Under the pieces are notes generated by a model. It did no database searches. It was given only the letters and a program-made list of their open reading frames with translations, and was not told the origin of the DNA. A DNA stretch of 64,000 bases from Siccirubricoccus sp. G192 (lineage in GTDB: Bacteria; Pseudomonadota; Alphaproteobacteria; Acetobacterales; Acetobacteraceae), in assembly GCF_019084075.1 (NCBI RefSeq), contig NZ_JAHREN010000001.1:4428501-4492500 (forward strand), in the 5' to 3' direction. The position numbers and the translations under genes are program-made. Positions 1-7,795 of this stretch are shown piece after piece. Positions within the stretch are counted from its first letter, which is position 1. Every line of letters begins with the position of its first letter.

Positions 1-63
1 GCCCTGCTGGCGATGGTGCTGCCGAACCTCCGCAAGGGGAAGGAAGCGGCCATGGCCGGCTGA
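1..63 (+). CDS. C-terminal end of an unidentified protein (partial)
   Basis: The first 20 codons read in frame to a TGA at 61-63 and end in ...KEAAMAG. The visible part runs from a short hydrophobic stretch (ALLAMVLPNL) into a basic tail (RKGKEAA), as at the end of a membrane segment. A strong terminator follows about 50 bases later, which supports a real gene end. Nothing here allows a family call. Confidence 0.55.
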   Translation, partial: ALLAMVLPNLRKGKEAAMAG

Positions 64-112
64 GGGCGAAAGCCTCCGGGGTGGCGCCCGCGCCATCCCG
101 GCAAGCCTAGCG

Positions 113-146
113 AAGCCGCCCTGGAGAAATCCGGGGCGGCTTTTTT
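113..146 (+). terminator. Rho-independent terminator of the gene entering from the left
   Basis: A 9-bp perfect GC-rich stem (AAGCCGCCC at 113-121 with GGGCGGCTT at 134-142) closes a 12-base loop and runs into a T tract (TTTTTT at 141-146). This is a classical intrinsic terminator for the plus strand and fits the stop codon at 61-63. Confidence 0.85.
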
Positions 147-216
147 CTTGCGGGGACCGGTATCATACCGGCGTACCTGATGGTGACCGGTCAAGCGCCG
201 GGCGGGCCGAACCTGT

Positions 217-1032
217 TCAGAGTCCGCCAGGCTGCGCCGGCAGGGTCGCCAGATAGTCCAGCAGCGGGTCCCGGACGGACCGCCACCGCGCCAGCATGGC
301 GTTGTAGATGCCGAGATCGAGCGCGTTCCGGTCCTCGACCTCGCGCAGCACCTGCGGGTCCGCGGCCAGCTCGGCCGCCTCGTCGCCGTCATTGACCCGC
401 ATGCGGAGCGTCGGCGCCCTCGGCTGGCCGATCAGGGCGAAGAGCATCCGGAAGCTCAGCGGATACATCTCCTGCATCCCGATGAAGTCATAGGTCCGGA
501 GCATGTAGTCCAGGCAGGCCTCCTGGTCGCCGGACTGGAACAGCGCATGGGGCACCAGGTATCGCGTGGCCTTGTTGGCTTCCTCCACGCGTTGCAGGTA
601 ATGCCCGAAGGTCGGGCAGCGCCGCCTGAATTCCTCATTCCCGGGATGCATCGGGGAGCACTGGTAGCGGTAGTCGGAAACCACCCGCTTCACCGGCTGG
701 CGCAGCATCGTGACGCGGCGGATGCTGCCCGCTTCCCGCGCGATGGCATCCACGTGATGGGCGAAGATGTGGCCCGAGGCGAAGCGGTGCGGCAGTTTCC
801 GGTGCCGTTCGAGGAAGGCCGCCACCGCGTCGTCCAGGCCCTGCATGTAGGTCCTGGTCTTGTCGTTGTAATCCAGGAATATATTGGCCTCGGGCTTCAG
901 CACCCGGGCGATCTCGGCCCGGAGCGAACTGCCGGCGGTCTTCGGGACATGCGAGAAGACCAGCAGCCCGAGGTCCTGGCGGAATGCCGCGAAATACTCG
1001 TCGAACTGCTTTTCAAAGAGAAGCCCCAGCAT
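217..1032 (-). CDS. Sulfotransferase family 2-type protein
   Basis: A 271-aa protein that probably transfers sulfate from PAPS to a sugar hydroxyl. Residues 27-37 (SHVPKTAGSSL) match the 5'-phosphosulfate-binding loop, with K31 the expected catalytic lysine. Residues 108-123 (TMLRQPVKRVVSDYRY) match the 3'-phosphate-binding strand-helix, with the conserved R and S. The start at 1032 is chosen because TTGAGGG lies 8 bases upstream and the protein begins just before the fold; the frame stays open upstream to 1299 but carries only low-complexity sequence. It lies downstream of a glycosyltransferase on the same strand, so a surface glycan or lipid-linked glycan is the likely acceptor. The acceptor itself cannot be read from the sequence. 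Confidence 0.85.
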   Translation of the reverse strand: MLGLLFEKQFDEYFAAFRQDLGLLVFSHVPKTAGSSLRAEIARVLKPEANIFLDYNDKTRTYMQGLDDAVAAFLERHRKLPHRFASGHIFAHHVDAIAREAGSIRRVTMLRQPVKRVVSDYRYQCSPMHPGNEEFRRRCPTFGHYLQRVEEANKATRYLVPHALFQSGDQEACLDYMLRTYDFIGMQEMYPLSFRMLFALIGQPRAPTLRMRVNDGDEAAELAADPQVLREVEDRNALDLGIYNAMLARWRSVRDPLLDYLATLPAQPGGL

Positions 1033-1206
1033 CCTCGAATCCCTCAATACCGACGAGCCTCGGCAGGACCGGCATCTCAGGACCATCGCGCCGGCACCGC
1101 CTGCCGTCCCGCCGCGCGGCATGGACAGGGCCATGGGTGCCTTCCGCGGCTGGCGCCACCCTTCCCCTTCCTGGCTTGTATCGCATGCCGGTGCCGCCGC
1201 AAGGCC

Positions 1207-1297
1207 AGAGCAGATCGCGGACGGAGGCGAGCGTCCGGGAGCCTGAATCTGCTCTGCGAACAAAGGCTGCCGCGGGTTGGCGTTCAGGAATGAACGC
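1207..1297 (-). repeat. Diverged palindromic repeat (family B hairpin module)
   Basis: On the minus strand AGAGCAGAT (1255-1247) pairs perfectly with ATCTGCTCT (1215-1207). The sequence between resembles the second hairpin of the 105-bp repeats at 31588 and 51597: TTGTT, then GCAGAGCRGATTCA, a GC-rich centre, then GATCYGCTCT. A second small hairpin, GCGTTCA/TGAACGC at 1280-1297, sits where those copies have their long first hairpin, and it contains the stop codon of the GT4 gene at 1284-1286. It fills most of the gap between that gene and the sulfotransferase. Confidence 0.55.
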
Positions 1298-2639
1298 AAT
1301 CCGCGGCAGGCGGGCGCCGGTCAACAGGCCCGGTCCCCCCCCCGGCCTCCGGCCCGGCGGCCGCCGCGGCAGGCACCGCCCGTCGCCCGGCGGCCGCGAA
1401 GGCCGCGAGGTATTGGCGGGCCATCTCGGTCTCGTCGAAGGGCCGCGGCAGGGCGGCGGCCAGCCGGGCATGGGTCGCGGCATCGGCCGCTTCCTCCATC
1501 GCCCGCACCAGGTCGGCGGCGCTGCCGGGGCGGAAATGCAGCCCGGTGACGCCCTCCGGCACCTTCTCCGCCATGCCGCCGATCCCGGAGCAGAGCACCG
1601 GCCTGCCGGCCGCATAGGCTTCCTGGATCACGGTCGGCGAGTTCTCCCACCAGGTGCTCGGCACCACGACATAGTCGCACTCCGCCATCAGCCGCCGCAC
1701 GGTGGAATTCGCATAGGCGCCGGCATAGGAGAAGAATGGGAACTCCTCCGTGGCCCTCTCGAAGGCTTCGACGAAGGAGGGCCGGCCCACCAGGTTGCCA
1801 TGCACCCGGAGCTGGAAGCACCCCGCCAGGTCGCGGCGCTCGGCCAGCAGCGCGGCGGCCCGCAGCAGCAAATCGACACCCTTGAACTCGTTGATCTGGC
1901 CGAAATAGCCGAAGACCCACTCGCCCCCGCGCCGCGGCCGCGGCGGCGTGGGGGCGCCGGTGAGGCCCAGCAACCCGTTCTCGATCACCTCGATCCGCGC
2001 CGGCTCCAGGCCCCAATCCGCATAGCGGTCGGCCAGGAAGCAGCTCGGCGAGATGAAGCCGTCCACGCTGCGGAAGGCCCGCCGGAACCCCTCGCGCCGC
2101 AGGACGAACTGGCTGCGGTGGTGTTCCGGGAAGCATTCGTTGCAGGCTTCCGGGGAGGCACCGTCGCAGAGCGAGCGCGCCGGCCGGGTCACCATCTGGC
2201 CGTGGTTGTGGCAGATCGCCAGGTATTCGTGCAGCGTCACCACCACTACCGCGCCGGCCTGGCGCTTCGCCGCCTCGATGGCGCCGAGGCCGAGCGACAT
2301 GTAGTGGTGGAAATTCGCCAGCCCCACCCCCTCGGCCTGCAGCAGCCGCGTCAGCTCGCGCGCCACCGGCAGCGTGCCGCGATGGTAGAAATGGTCGTAG
2401 CGCCGCGGCTCGAAGAAGATCGCGCGCTCCTGCGGCAGGCCGAGATGCAGGCGGCCGCGGTCCGCATCCGAACAGCAGGCGATGAAGAGCGCGTCATGCC
2501 CGAGGTTGCGCAGCCCGCGGAACACCGAATAGGCGGCGATCTCCGCGCCACCCTTCGAGACCGAGGGATGGGTATGGCAGATGACCGCGATGCGGGGCGG
2601 CGGGGTATCGGGCTGCCAGGCCCCGGCGGAATCAAGCAT
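1284..2639 (-). CDS. GT4-family glycosyltransferase
   Basis: A 451-aa GT-B retaining glycosyltransferase. The N-terminal domain has a glycine-rich loop (SKGGAEIAA, about 28-36). The C-terminal nucleotide-sugar domain has FGYFGQINEFKG (243-254) and the EX7E motif at E332-E340 (ENSPTVIQE), followed by GRPVLCSGIGGMAE. A Cys cluster (C158, C166, C169), seen in many bacterial GT4 enzymes, lies in the linker. The ATG at 2639 overlaps the end of the upstream gene by 8 bases (ATGCTTGA), so the two are translationally coupled; the same frame upstream is a shadow of that gene. Sugar donor and linkage cannot be deduced. Confidence 0.88.
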   Translation of the reverse strand: MLDSAGAWQPDTPPPRIAVICHTHPSVSKGGAEIAAYSVFRGLRNLGHDALFIACCSDADRGRLHLGLPQERAIFFEPRRYDHFYHRGTLPVARELTRLLQAEGVGLANFHHYMSLGLGAIEAAKRQAGAVVVVTLHEYLAICHNHGQMVTRPARSLCDGASPEACNECFPEHHRSQFVLRREGFRRAFRSVDGFISPSCFLADRYADWGLEPARIEVIENGLLGLTGAPTPPRPRRGGEWVFGYFGQINEFKGVDLLLRAAALLAERRDLAGCFQLRVHGNLVGRPSFVEAFERATEEFPFFSYAGAYANSTVRRLMAECDYVVVPSTWWENSPTVIQEAYAAGRPVLCSGIGGMAEKVPEGVTGLHFRPGSAADLVRAMEEAADAATHARLAAALPRPFDETEMARQYLAAFAAAGRRAVPAAAAAGPEAGGGTGPVDRRPPAADCVHS

Positions 2640-4704
2640 CGCGTTTCTCCACGACCGCGCCGGCCTGCGGCGGCCGCAGATGGCGGTTGATGCGCTGGGC
2701 CAGCAGGCCCGGTACGGCGCGGCGGCCGCGCCAAGCCGCGACCCCTTCCCCCGGGAGCGGCTGCGGCGCCGGCAGGGCGAGTTCCCGGCTCGCCAGCCCG
2801 CCCAGGAAGGCGGGCGTCGCCTGTAGCCAGGCGGTCGTGTCACGGCGGTTCCAGAGGAAGCATTCGGCGGGATCGGCCAGGTCCATGCCGAGCGCCGCCG
2901 CATCCCCGGCCGGCACCAGCGGTCCGCTCTCCGCGGCCGCCAGCCCGGCGAGCAGCGCGGCCCAGCCCGCCTCGCTCGGCGTGACATGCGGGCCGATGAA
3001 GGCGAAGCGCTCCGCCTCCAGCCGCGCCAGCACCTCCGGCAGCGCGTAGATGGCGGTCTCCGGATCGGCCACGAAGAACAGGCTGGGCCCGCCGGCCTCG
3101 TCCCCGCCGAGGTCGTGGAGATGCGCGAGCACGGCGGCGCGGTGCTGCCCGGCGGAGGCCAGCAGCGCGATGCCCGGCCGCTGCTCCGGCGGGCCGGACC
3201 AGGCCAGGCGCGACAACTCGTCGAAGAGCAGCGCCATGTCGGGTAGGTCGTCCGGCACCACGGCGACCAGCGCCTCGCGGCAGGGCCGCAGCGCGAAGGC
3301 TTCCGCCTTGCGGATATCGCGGCCCTGCCGCTCGCCGATGCTGGCCGAGAGGGCGGGGAAGAAACCCTCGGCATGCAGCGCCGGGAAGAGCGCCAGCATG
3401 TCCTCGATCGCCGCCGAATGGCCGACGATCCGCGCATGGCCCGGCTCCACCCGGTGATTGGTGGAGCTGCCATCGGCCAGCACGATCTTCAGCACCGCCT
3501 CGCCGAGATCCTCCTCCTCGATGCGGCCGGCGAAGGCGGTCACGAATCCCGCCTTCGCCACCATCTTCTGCCCGCCGGGCGCCAGGCCCAGCAGGTCCGG
3601 GCGCGGCTTGCGCGAGGTGGCGCCGGGTTCCGAGACCAGCACCGCCCGGCCGACCCGCAGCATGAAATGGCTGACCGGCTGCAAGGGGCTCAGCACCCAG
3701 CCTTCCGCGAGGCAGCCGAAGCCGGGCAGGACCAGCAGCCTTTCGAGATTGGCCCGCACCTCCAGGCCGAGCGCGGCGGCATTGTCGGGCGCCCAGTTGC
3801 GCGTCGTGGCCAGCAGCCTGCGCAGCGGCGTGGTGAACTCCCCCTCCAGCGCATTGGCGCGGCGGAGCGCCTCGATGCGGCTGGTGCATTCCTTGTCGCT
3901 CAGGAAGGCCAGGTCCTCCACTACCGGCAGCGCGTATTGCGCCGTGTCGCCGAAATGCAGCCAGGGCGCCGGACCCTTGCTGCTGGGGCGCCAATCCGTC
4001 CGCAGCATGCCGCAGATGCCGGTGGCATCCTCCGGCAGGTCGGTGCGGGCAAAGCCGGTGAGCACCGCCGCGGCCCGGTATCTCGCCCCATCCACGATCA
4101 CCGCCGGGAAGTGCCGGGGCAATTGCCGCTGCATCCAGCCGAAGATCCAGATCAGGCCGGTCTGTTCCCAGGCCATCGCCTCGATATAGCCCACCACCCG
4201 GTCCGCCAGAGGCACGAGCGGCTGCTGCAGAAGGCGCCCCGCGAGCGCCTCCACCACCTGCAGCGCGGCCAGGGGATTCTCCTGCACGGCGATGGCCGGG
4301 AGGGGCGGCCCGCCGGCGGGTTCGGCGGGCAGCGGCGGCGCCATCTCGGCCGCCGTGGGCAGCGGCCCGGCCGAGCGCAGCAGCCGTTGCGCCGCGGCGA
4401 CCCGCACCGCGAACCGGCCGCCTTCCGGCGCGCCCTCGGAGGCATGGCGGCAGGTGGCGGCATCGAAGCAGAAGCCAGCGGCGGGCGCCGCATGGCCGGC
4501 CAGGCCGATATCGTCGCGCGCCCGGTCGGTGAGGCAATCCGCCACCACCTTGCCGTCGAGCAGCAGCTCGACCCGCAGCGGCCGGTCCGGCGCCGCCAGG
4601 TCGAGCGTCCAGCCATGGATGCCGCGCCTGGGATTCGCGATCTCGACCAGGCCCCGGATGGTGCTGTCGCTTTCGTTCACGAGCGAGGCCGAAAGGGGAT
4701 TCAC
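2632..4704 (-). CDS. Large unrecognised protein of a glycan locus, coupled to a GT4 enzyme
   Basis: About 690 aa with no family I can name confidently. Residues about 17-85 form a compact beta-rich unit (GIHGWTLDL..., RVELLLDGKVVAD, ending GFCFDA) like the sandwich modules found in Acetobacteraceae glycan proteins. Around residues 480-610, short stretches (VVPDDLPDM, FFVADPETA, FAFIGPHV) recall the order of strands in a GT-A glycosyltransferase, but I see no DXD motif; this is inference. No signal peptide is seen. The start is uncertain: a GTG at 4704 with GAGGG four bases upstream is preferred over the open frame back to an ATG at 4791. Tight overlap with the GT4 gene indicates a shared pathway. 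Confidence 0.7.
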   Translation of the reverse strand: MNPLSASLVNESDSTIRGLVEIANPRRGIHGWTLDLAAPDRPLRVELLLDGKVVADCLTDRARDDIGLAGHAAPAAGFCFDAATCRHASEGAPEGGRFAVRVAAAQRLLRSAGPLPTAAEMAPPLPAEPAGGPPLPAIAVQENPLAALQVVEALAGRLLQQPLVPLADRVVGYIEAMAWEQTGLIWIFGWMQRQLPRHFPAVIVDGARYRAAAVLTGFARTDLPEDATGICGMLRTDWRPSSKGPAPWLHFGDTAQYALPVVEDLAFLSDKECTSRIEALRRANALEGEFTTPLRRLLATTRNWAPDNAAALGLEVRANLERLLVLPGFGCLAEGWVLSPLQPVSHFMLRVGRAVLVSEPGATSRKPRPDLLGLAPGGQKMVAKAGFVTAFAGRIEEEDLGEAVLKIVLADGSSTNHRVEPGHARIVGHSAAIEDMLALFPALHAEGFFPALSASIGERQGRDIRKAEAFALRPCREALVAVVPDDLPDMALLFDELSRLAWSGPPEQRPGIALLASAGQHRAAVLAHLHDLGGDEAGGPSLFFVADPETAIYALPEVLARLEAERFAFIGPHVTPSEAGWAALLAGLAAAESGPLVPAGDAAALGMDLADPAECFLWNRRDTTAWLQATPAFLGGLASRELALPAPQPLPGEGVAAWRGRRAVPGLLAQRINRHLRPPQAGAVVEKRDA

Positions 4705-5014
4705 GCTGCCCTCATGGGATACCGTGGCTGCATTCCGCGCCCGCCGGGAGCCCGGCGGGGCGGGGTGATCGGGGCCGCGCCGCCACGCCACTCCGGCCGC
4801 AGGGGCAGCGCCGGATGGGTTTTGGTCTTGGCCCCGGTATTTCTACTTATGGTTTATACACTATACCGTGATCGGGCGCCATCGGGGATGCCGGGGCTCG
4901 CCCGCTTCGCCATTCTCGCCGGCTTCTCTCAGTCCCCCACAACCACAAGGCGTAGTCCTGGCGAGATTTATTATCACATTTTCGTAATTCCAGGAGCCCC
5001 CCCCGGCGGAACGC
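4705..5014 (-). promoter_or_regulatory. AT-rich intergenic region upstream of the glycan operon
   Basis: This 310-base gap between two minus-strand genes contains the AT-richest DNA of the first 5 kb (about 4840-4865 and 4965-4990), probably the promoter of the 4704-1284 operon. No box pair is convincing. AAGTAGAA on the minus strand (4848-4841) recurs at 6386-6393, and GGTTTTGGTC (4818-4827) recurs at 6413-6422, though in a different relative orientation. No gene is seen. Confidence 0.35.
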
Positions 5015-6319
5015 TCAAGCTCCGGCGACGCGGCGCTCCAGCCGCGCCGTGAAGGGGTCCGCGGGATGGGCGCGGCGCAGCACTTCGAGATGCGCCGTGG
5101 CGGCGCCCCGGTCGCCGGCCGCGAGATCCAGCAGCGCCAGGAAGAAATGCCCGGCGGCATGCTCGGGCACGGCGCGGAGCGCGGCCTGGTAGCTGCTCCG
5201 GGCCGCGGCGGGCTTGCCGGCCTGTTCCTGCAACCGGCCGAGCTGGGTGGCCTGTTGCGCCTCCCGCGCCTGGGCGGCGGTGATCTCCCGCGCCAGCAGG
5301 GCGCAGGCGGCGGCGAGCACCGCCTCGGTCGTCGGCGGGGCGGATTCGGCGGAGGCGGCCTGGCCGTAATCCTCGGAGAAGAGCCGGCTCCGTTCCGGTA
5401 ACCAGCGGCCGCGCACCGCCTCGTTCACCGCGGCGAAGCCGGCCATGAAGCCGGCGGCCTCCTCGGGTGCCGGGCGCCAGCCACGGCCGGGCATCGCCTC
5501 CGAGACCGATTGCATGAAGCGGCGCCAGAGCGGCGAGCCGGCGCTGAGCCCGCCGGGCAGCGCCTGCCCGAGATGGCTGCCCATCGCGCGCACCAGGGCC
5601 AGCCCCTCCGGTCCGATCGAGAGGTTGCTCTGCCGCGCCGGATCATCCTTCGGGATGCGCAGCGCCAGGCCGCAGAGGGCGAGGAAATCCTCCACCACGT
5701 CGCCGCCGAGCAGGGAGCCGGGCTCGAAGATGCGGGGCGTCACCGACTCAGCGCCGAAGACGCCGGCCCAGCGGTCGAGCAGCCTGGCATAGTCATAACC
5801 CGGCAGCCGCTCGAGCCCGCCCTCGGGCAGGCCGGGCGGCCGCAGCACCGCCACCCGCAGCGCCTGGGCATAGGAACTGGCCGCGTGCTGGTCCTGCCGG
5901 CGGAGATAGACCACCACGCGCATCGAGGCGAAGCGCGGCGCCAGCAACTCGTGCAGCCGCCCTATCTCCTCGGTCTCGACCAGCAGCCCGGCGCATTGCT
6001 CGGCGGAGAGGATGACCCGCCGCACCCCTGGCCCCATCGCCGCCATCTCGGCCGCGAAGTCCTGGCGGAACCGGGCCAGCCGCGCCTCGGGCGAGACGCC
6101 TTCCCAGACATTCGGATGGAAGTCGCGCAGCCGGCCCGCCTGGACCAGCGCGGCCGGCAGCACCGAGGCCGGCAGCAGCGCATGGTTCGCCGCGCCGGGG
6201 CTGCGGGGATAGAGCACCCCCTCGGCCAGCAGCGCCTCGCGCCGGGCGCCGAGGCAGCGCTGGATGGAGCTGGTGCCGGTCTTGGACTGGCCGATATGGA
6301 GGATCAGCTCGGGACGCAT
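5015..6319 (-). CDS. Sulfotransferase with a C-terminal TPR-like tail
   Basis: 434 aa. The N-terminus (ILHIGQSKTGTSSIQ, residues 6-20) is a PAPS-binding loop with K13 in the catalytic position, in the variant typical of bacterial proteins annotated as hypothetical sulfotransferases. A central VVYLRRQDQHAASSYAQ stretch carries the 3'-phosphate-binding Arg and Ser. The last 100 or so residues are Ala-rich paired helices (SSYQAALRAVPEHAAGHF, then LDLAAGDRGAA), consistent with TPR repeats. The start at 6319 has GAGG eight bases upstream and begins immediately before the fold. The gene is divergent from the DUF563 gene at 6423. Its architecture matches the sulfotransferase at 38516-39805. Confidence 0.82.
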   Translation of the reverse strand: MRPELILHIGQSKTGTSSIQRCLGARREALLAEGVLYPRSPGAANHALLPASVLPAALVQAGRLRDFHPNVWEGVSPEARLARFRQDFAAEMAAMGPGVRRVILSAEQCAGLLVETEEIGRLHELLAPRFASMRVVVYLRRQDQHAASSYAQALRVAVLRPPGLPEGGLERLPGYDYARLLDRWAGVFGAESVTPRIFEPGSLLGGDVVEDFLALCGLALRIPKDDPARQSNLSIGPEGLALVRAMGSHLGQALPGGLSAGSPLWRRFMQSVSEAMPGRGWRPAPEEAAGFMAGFAAVNEAVRGRWLPERSRLFSEDYGQAASAESAPPTTEAVLAAACALLAREITAAQAREAQQATQLGRLQEQAGKPAAARSSYQAALRAVPEHAAGHFFLALLDLAAGDRGAATAHLEVLRRAHPADPFTARLERRVAGA

Positions 6320-6422
6320 GGGCACTGCCTCGGGAGGGTCGCGGCCCGCGGGGGCGCGGCGGCGTTTGACCCTGTGATAGCCTACAAGTAGAATAGCATA
6401 CAGGTTTGATAAGGTTTTGGTC
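6320..6422. promoter_or_regulatory. Divergent promoter region between sulfotransferase and DUF563 genes
   Basis: The 103-base spacer separates two divergent start codons. Its right half (about 6370-6420) is clearly AT-richer than the surrounding coding DNA and contains AAGTAGAA (6386-6393) and GGTTTTGGTC (6413-6422), both also present at 4818-4848. Promoters in both directions are expected here. I cannot define the boxes. Confidence 0.4.
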
Positions 6423-7642
6423 ATGGGGGCGGTGCATTTGGTCCCGGCCTTCGGCAGGGACGGGATCGAGATGCAGGCGCTGGCACGCCGGCCGCTGCTT
6501 GGGCGCGTCGGGCGGAGGCCCTTCCCGGTGCTCGACCTCCGCACCAGGCCGGAGGCGACCTATGAGGTGGCGGCGAAGGCGCTGCCCTTTCCGCAGCATG
6601 TCCGCTACCTCGCGGCGCAATACGCCTCCGACCTCGACCTGAAGGAGGACCCGGTCTTCCGGGCCGAGGCCGTCACCGTGTTCCGCGGCTCGATCTGGCA
6701 CCGCGGCGAGCCGATTCAGGGCTCGGTCCATCCGAAGCACGAAAGCGAGTTGGGATTCTGGGCCGGGAAGGTGCGCGGCCTCACCGCCCGGGGCCGCCTG
6801 CCCCGCCACCCCGGCACGAGCGCGATCATCAGCGCGCCCGGCGCGCGCAACTACTTCCATTGGATGATCGAGATCGCGCCGCGCCTCTTCGCCCTCCGGG
6901 AATACCTGCGGCAGGGCCTGGGGCCGCTCGACCGCATCCTCCTCTTCTACGAGGAGCCCGCCGGCTTCATCACCCAGACCATCGAATTCCTGTTCCCCGA
7001 CCTGGCCCCGCGCATCGCCTACTGCACGGATTCGATGTGCGTGCTGGAGGACTGCCTCTTCTTCATCGACCAGAGGCGCTACGAGGACCACAACTCCCGC
7101 ATGAAGACTACCACCGCCTTCCTTTCCGAGGCGGTGGACGGGCTGCTGGAGCGGATGCCGCGCGGCCCGGGGGTGGGCGCGCCATCCTGATCTCCCGCGC
7201 CGATGCGCCGACCCGGCAGATCGTGAACGAGGCGGTGCTGCTGGAGGCTTTCGCCGATCTCGGGCTGGAGCGCGTCGCCTTCTCCGAACTGCCGCTGCGG
7301 CGGCAGATGGAGGTGATGGCCGAGGCCCGCTTCGTGATCGGCGCGCATGGCGCCGGCCTCACCAATACCATCTTCTGCCGGCCGGGCACGGCGGTGGTGG
7401 AGATCAACACCACCCAGTACATCCGCCGCTGCCGCAGCTTCGCCGATATCGCGATGCATCGCGGCCTGGCCTATGGCCTGGCCATCATCGACCAGCATGG
7501 CGACCGCCCGGTGGTCGAGCGGAACATCGGCAACGACATGGAGATCGCCCCGGCCGCGCTGCCGGGCCTGCGCAACCTGCTGCTGCGCTTGGCGGCCGAT
7601 GGCACCGGGATTTCATGCGCGGTCGACGCCTTGGCGAGTTGA
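6423..7642 (+). CDS. DUF563 (GT61-like) glycosyltransferase, frameshifted at 7166-7177
   Basis: The frame runs from 6423 to a stop at 7188-7190, while the matching C-terminal half continues in the -1 frame to 7642. One missing base in the run CCCGGGGG at 7166-7173 would restore a 406-aa protein. The N-terminal half has GARNYFHWMIEIAPRLFAL, the usual DUF563 signature. The second half has ISRADAPTRQIVNE and VIGAHGAGLTNTIFCRPG, the conserved GxHGAxLTN nucleotide-sugar-site motif. AAGG lies eight bases before the ATG at 6423; ATG 6471 is an alternative. This family transfers pentose or hexose residues to glycans or proteins. A real -1 slippage site is possible but less likely than an indel error. 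Confidence 0.75.
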
Positions 7643-7795
7643 AGCGATGCAGCGACGTCTGGCTGGGGGCGGAACCACGAAAACCCGCGGCGAGAGATCA
7701 AGGGTATCCAGCCTTCCTGAATTCATCTGGTGGTAAATTCATCATGCTTAACATGCACATATGCAGCTTTTCGGCTCCAGTGAGGGTGCCGAACG
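7643..7795 (+). promoter_or_regulatory. AT-rich leader of the FkbM gene with an 8-base direct repeat
   Basis: AATTCATC occurs at 7721-7728 and again at 7737-7744, a 16-base step, in an AT-rich stretch ending at a good ribosome-binding site (TGAGGG, 7781-7786) before the ATG at 7796. It could be an operator or part of a promoter. This is inference from spacing and composition only. Confidence 0.3.

Noticed and set aside
1033-1299. Extended N-terminus of the first sulfotransferase
   Set aside because: The open frame continues to 1299 but overlaps the GT4 stop and a palindromic repeat, and the added sequence has no sulfotransferase likeness; ATG 1032 has a ribosome-binding site.
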